Positions 5,992-6,556 of a DNA stretch of 6,556 nt are shown piece by piece. Each line of letters opens with the position of its first letter. The first letter of the stretch is position 1. A program made the translations under genes and the position numbers. This DNA is from CAZOMR01 sp964580655 (GTDB lineage Bacteria; RBG-13-61-14; CAZOMR01): contig CAZOMR010000192.1 in NCBI GenBank assembly GCA_964580655.1, positions 1 through 6,556 of the forward strand. Direction: 5' to 3'. The notes below the pieces were generated by a model that had not been told where the DNA came from, did not search any database, and saw only the letters and a list, made by a program, of their open reading frames with translations.

Positions 5992-6556
5992 ATGAAAAAG
6001 ACCGTAATCGCCGCCATTATCGCCGTAATCGCCCTGGCCGCCGTGGGCGGATACCTGGGTTACCGCCATTGGAAGAGCACGCCGGAGTATGCCTTGTCCC
6101 AAATCAGATCATCGGTCAAGGACAACGACATCATGCTGTTCCGGGAGTATGTGGACCTGGACACCGTGCTCGACCGTGGCGTTGACAGCCTGCTTTCAAC
6201 CATGCCCCAGGACGGAGAGGACTGGGCCAACGCCCTGGCTCAAGGCCTGGTCAAGCTCCTGAAGCCGACCCTGGTTTCCGAGGCCAAGAAAGGGATCGAG
6301 TCATGGATCGAGACAGGCCAAATCCCGGAGCCGAGCGCGGAGGGCAAGGCTGGAGAAAAAAAGCCCGGCCAGGACATCCAGGTGGGACAGATCGGCCAGC
6401 TTGAATTCGTAAGCATTGGCGAGAAGCGCAGGCAGGGCAAGGTCTGTTACGTCACCCTGAACCTTCGCCATACCAAGTACGATTGCGATCTCACGCCCGA
6501 GCTACTCATGCGCGAGACCCCGAGGGGACATCTCCAGATAGTGGAGATCACGAACC
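5992..6556 (+). CDS. Membrane-anchored or exported protein, DUF2939-like (3' end beyond window)
   Basis: The frame is open from the ATG at 5992 to the right edge, giving 188 residues without a stop. The Shine-Dalgarno AAGGAGG (5979-5985) lies 6 bases upstream. The N-terminus has two lysines followed by an uninterrupted hydrophobic segment (about residues 4-23), so it is a signal anchor or uncleaved signal peptide. There is no lipobox cysteine, and the bulk should lie outside the cytoplasmic membrane. The segment TPEYALSQIRSSVKDND followed by FREYVDLDTVL (about 30-60) resembles the tandem helical pattern of DUF2939-type proteins of unknown function. A Pro/Glu/Lys/Gly-rich linker (about 112-128) precedes a second, probably beta-rich part (QLEFVSIG, then KVCYVTLNLR). 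The gene is GC-rich and divergent from the WYL operon. A functional link to that operon is not evident. The family assignment is by resemblance only. Confidence 0.8.
   Translation, partial: MKKTVIAAIIAVIALAAVGGYLGYRHWKSTPEYALSQIRSSVKDNDIMLFREYVDLDTVLDRGVDSLLSTMPQDGEDWANALAQGLVKLLKPTLVSEAKKGIESWIETGQIPEPSAEGKAGEKKPGQDIQVGQIGQLEFVSIGEKRRQGKVCYVTLNLRHTKYDCDLTPELLMRETPRGHLQIVEITN

Overview
The window looks bacterial: every gene has an ATG start and a strong purine-rich Shine-Dalgarno sequence, genes are tightly packed, and there are no introns. Base composition rises by eye from AT-rich at the left edge to clearly GC-rich at the right. The protein families would fit a Gram-negative of the Desulfobacterota/deltaproteobacterial sort, but this is a weak guess and nothing here fixes the taxon.

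Layout, left to right. (1) Positions 1-696, minus strand: the N-terminal 232 residues of a RecB/NucS-type PD-(D/E)XK nuclease-fold protein, cut by the window edge. (2) 697-840: a 144-base AT-rich gap with the nuclease gene's Shine-Dalgarno and no convincing terminator. (3) 841-5844, minus strand: a compact three-gene operon, in transcription order a WYL-domain regulator (4870-5844), an SbcD/Mre11-like metallophosphoesterase (3633-4847) and an SbcC/Rad50-like coiled-coil ATPase (841-3636). The regulator and phosphoesterase genes are 22 bases apart; the phosphoesterase and ATPase genes overlap by four bases (ATGA). (4) 5845-5991: a divergent intergenic region with -10-like boxes, a perfect TACAC-N5-GTGTA inverted repeat, an 11-bp-phased direct repeat and a GC-rich leader that could fold as a hairpin or pseudoknot. 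(5) 5992-6556, plus strand: the start of a gene for a membrane-anchored or exported protein that resembles DUF2939-type proteins, cut by the right edge.

The phosphoesterase and ATPase should form an SbcCD/Mre11-Rad50-like complex that senses and cuts DNA ends or structures, with the WYL protein controlling its expression in response to a nucleic-acid or nucleotide-like ligand. The ATPase is not a textbook SbcC: it has no CxxC zinc hook, and the place where the hook should be holds a small, apparently beta-rich globular segment. Its ABC motifs are also variant. The nearby nuclease-fold gene suggests a DNA repair or defence neighbourhood, but it may be a separate transcription unit, so a four-gene system is a hypothesis only.
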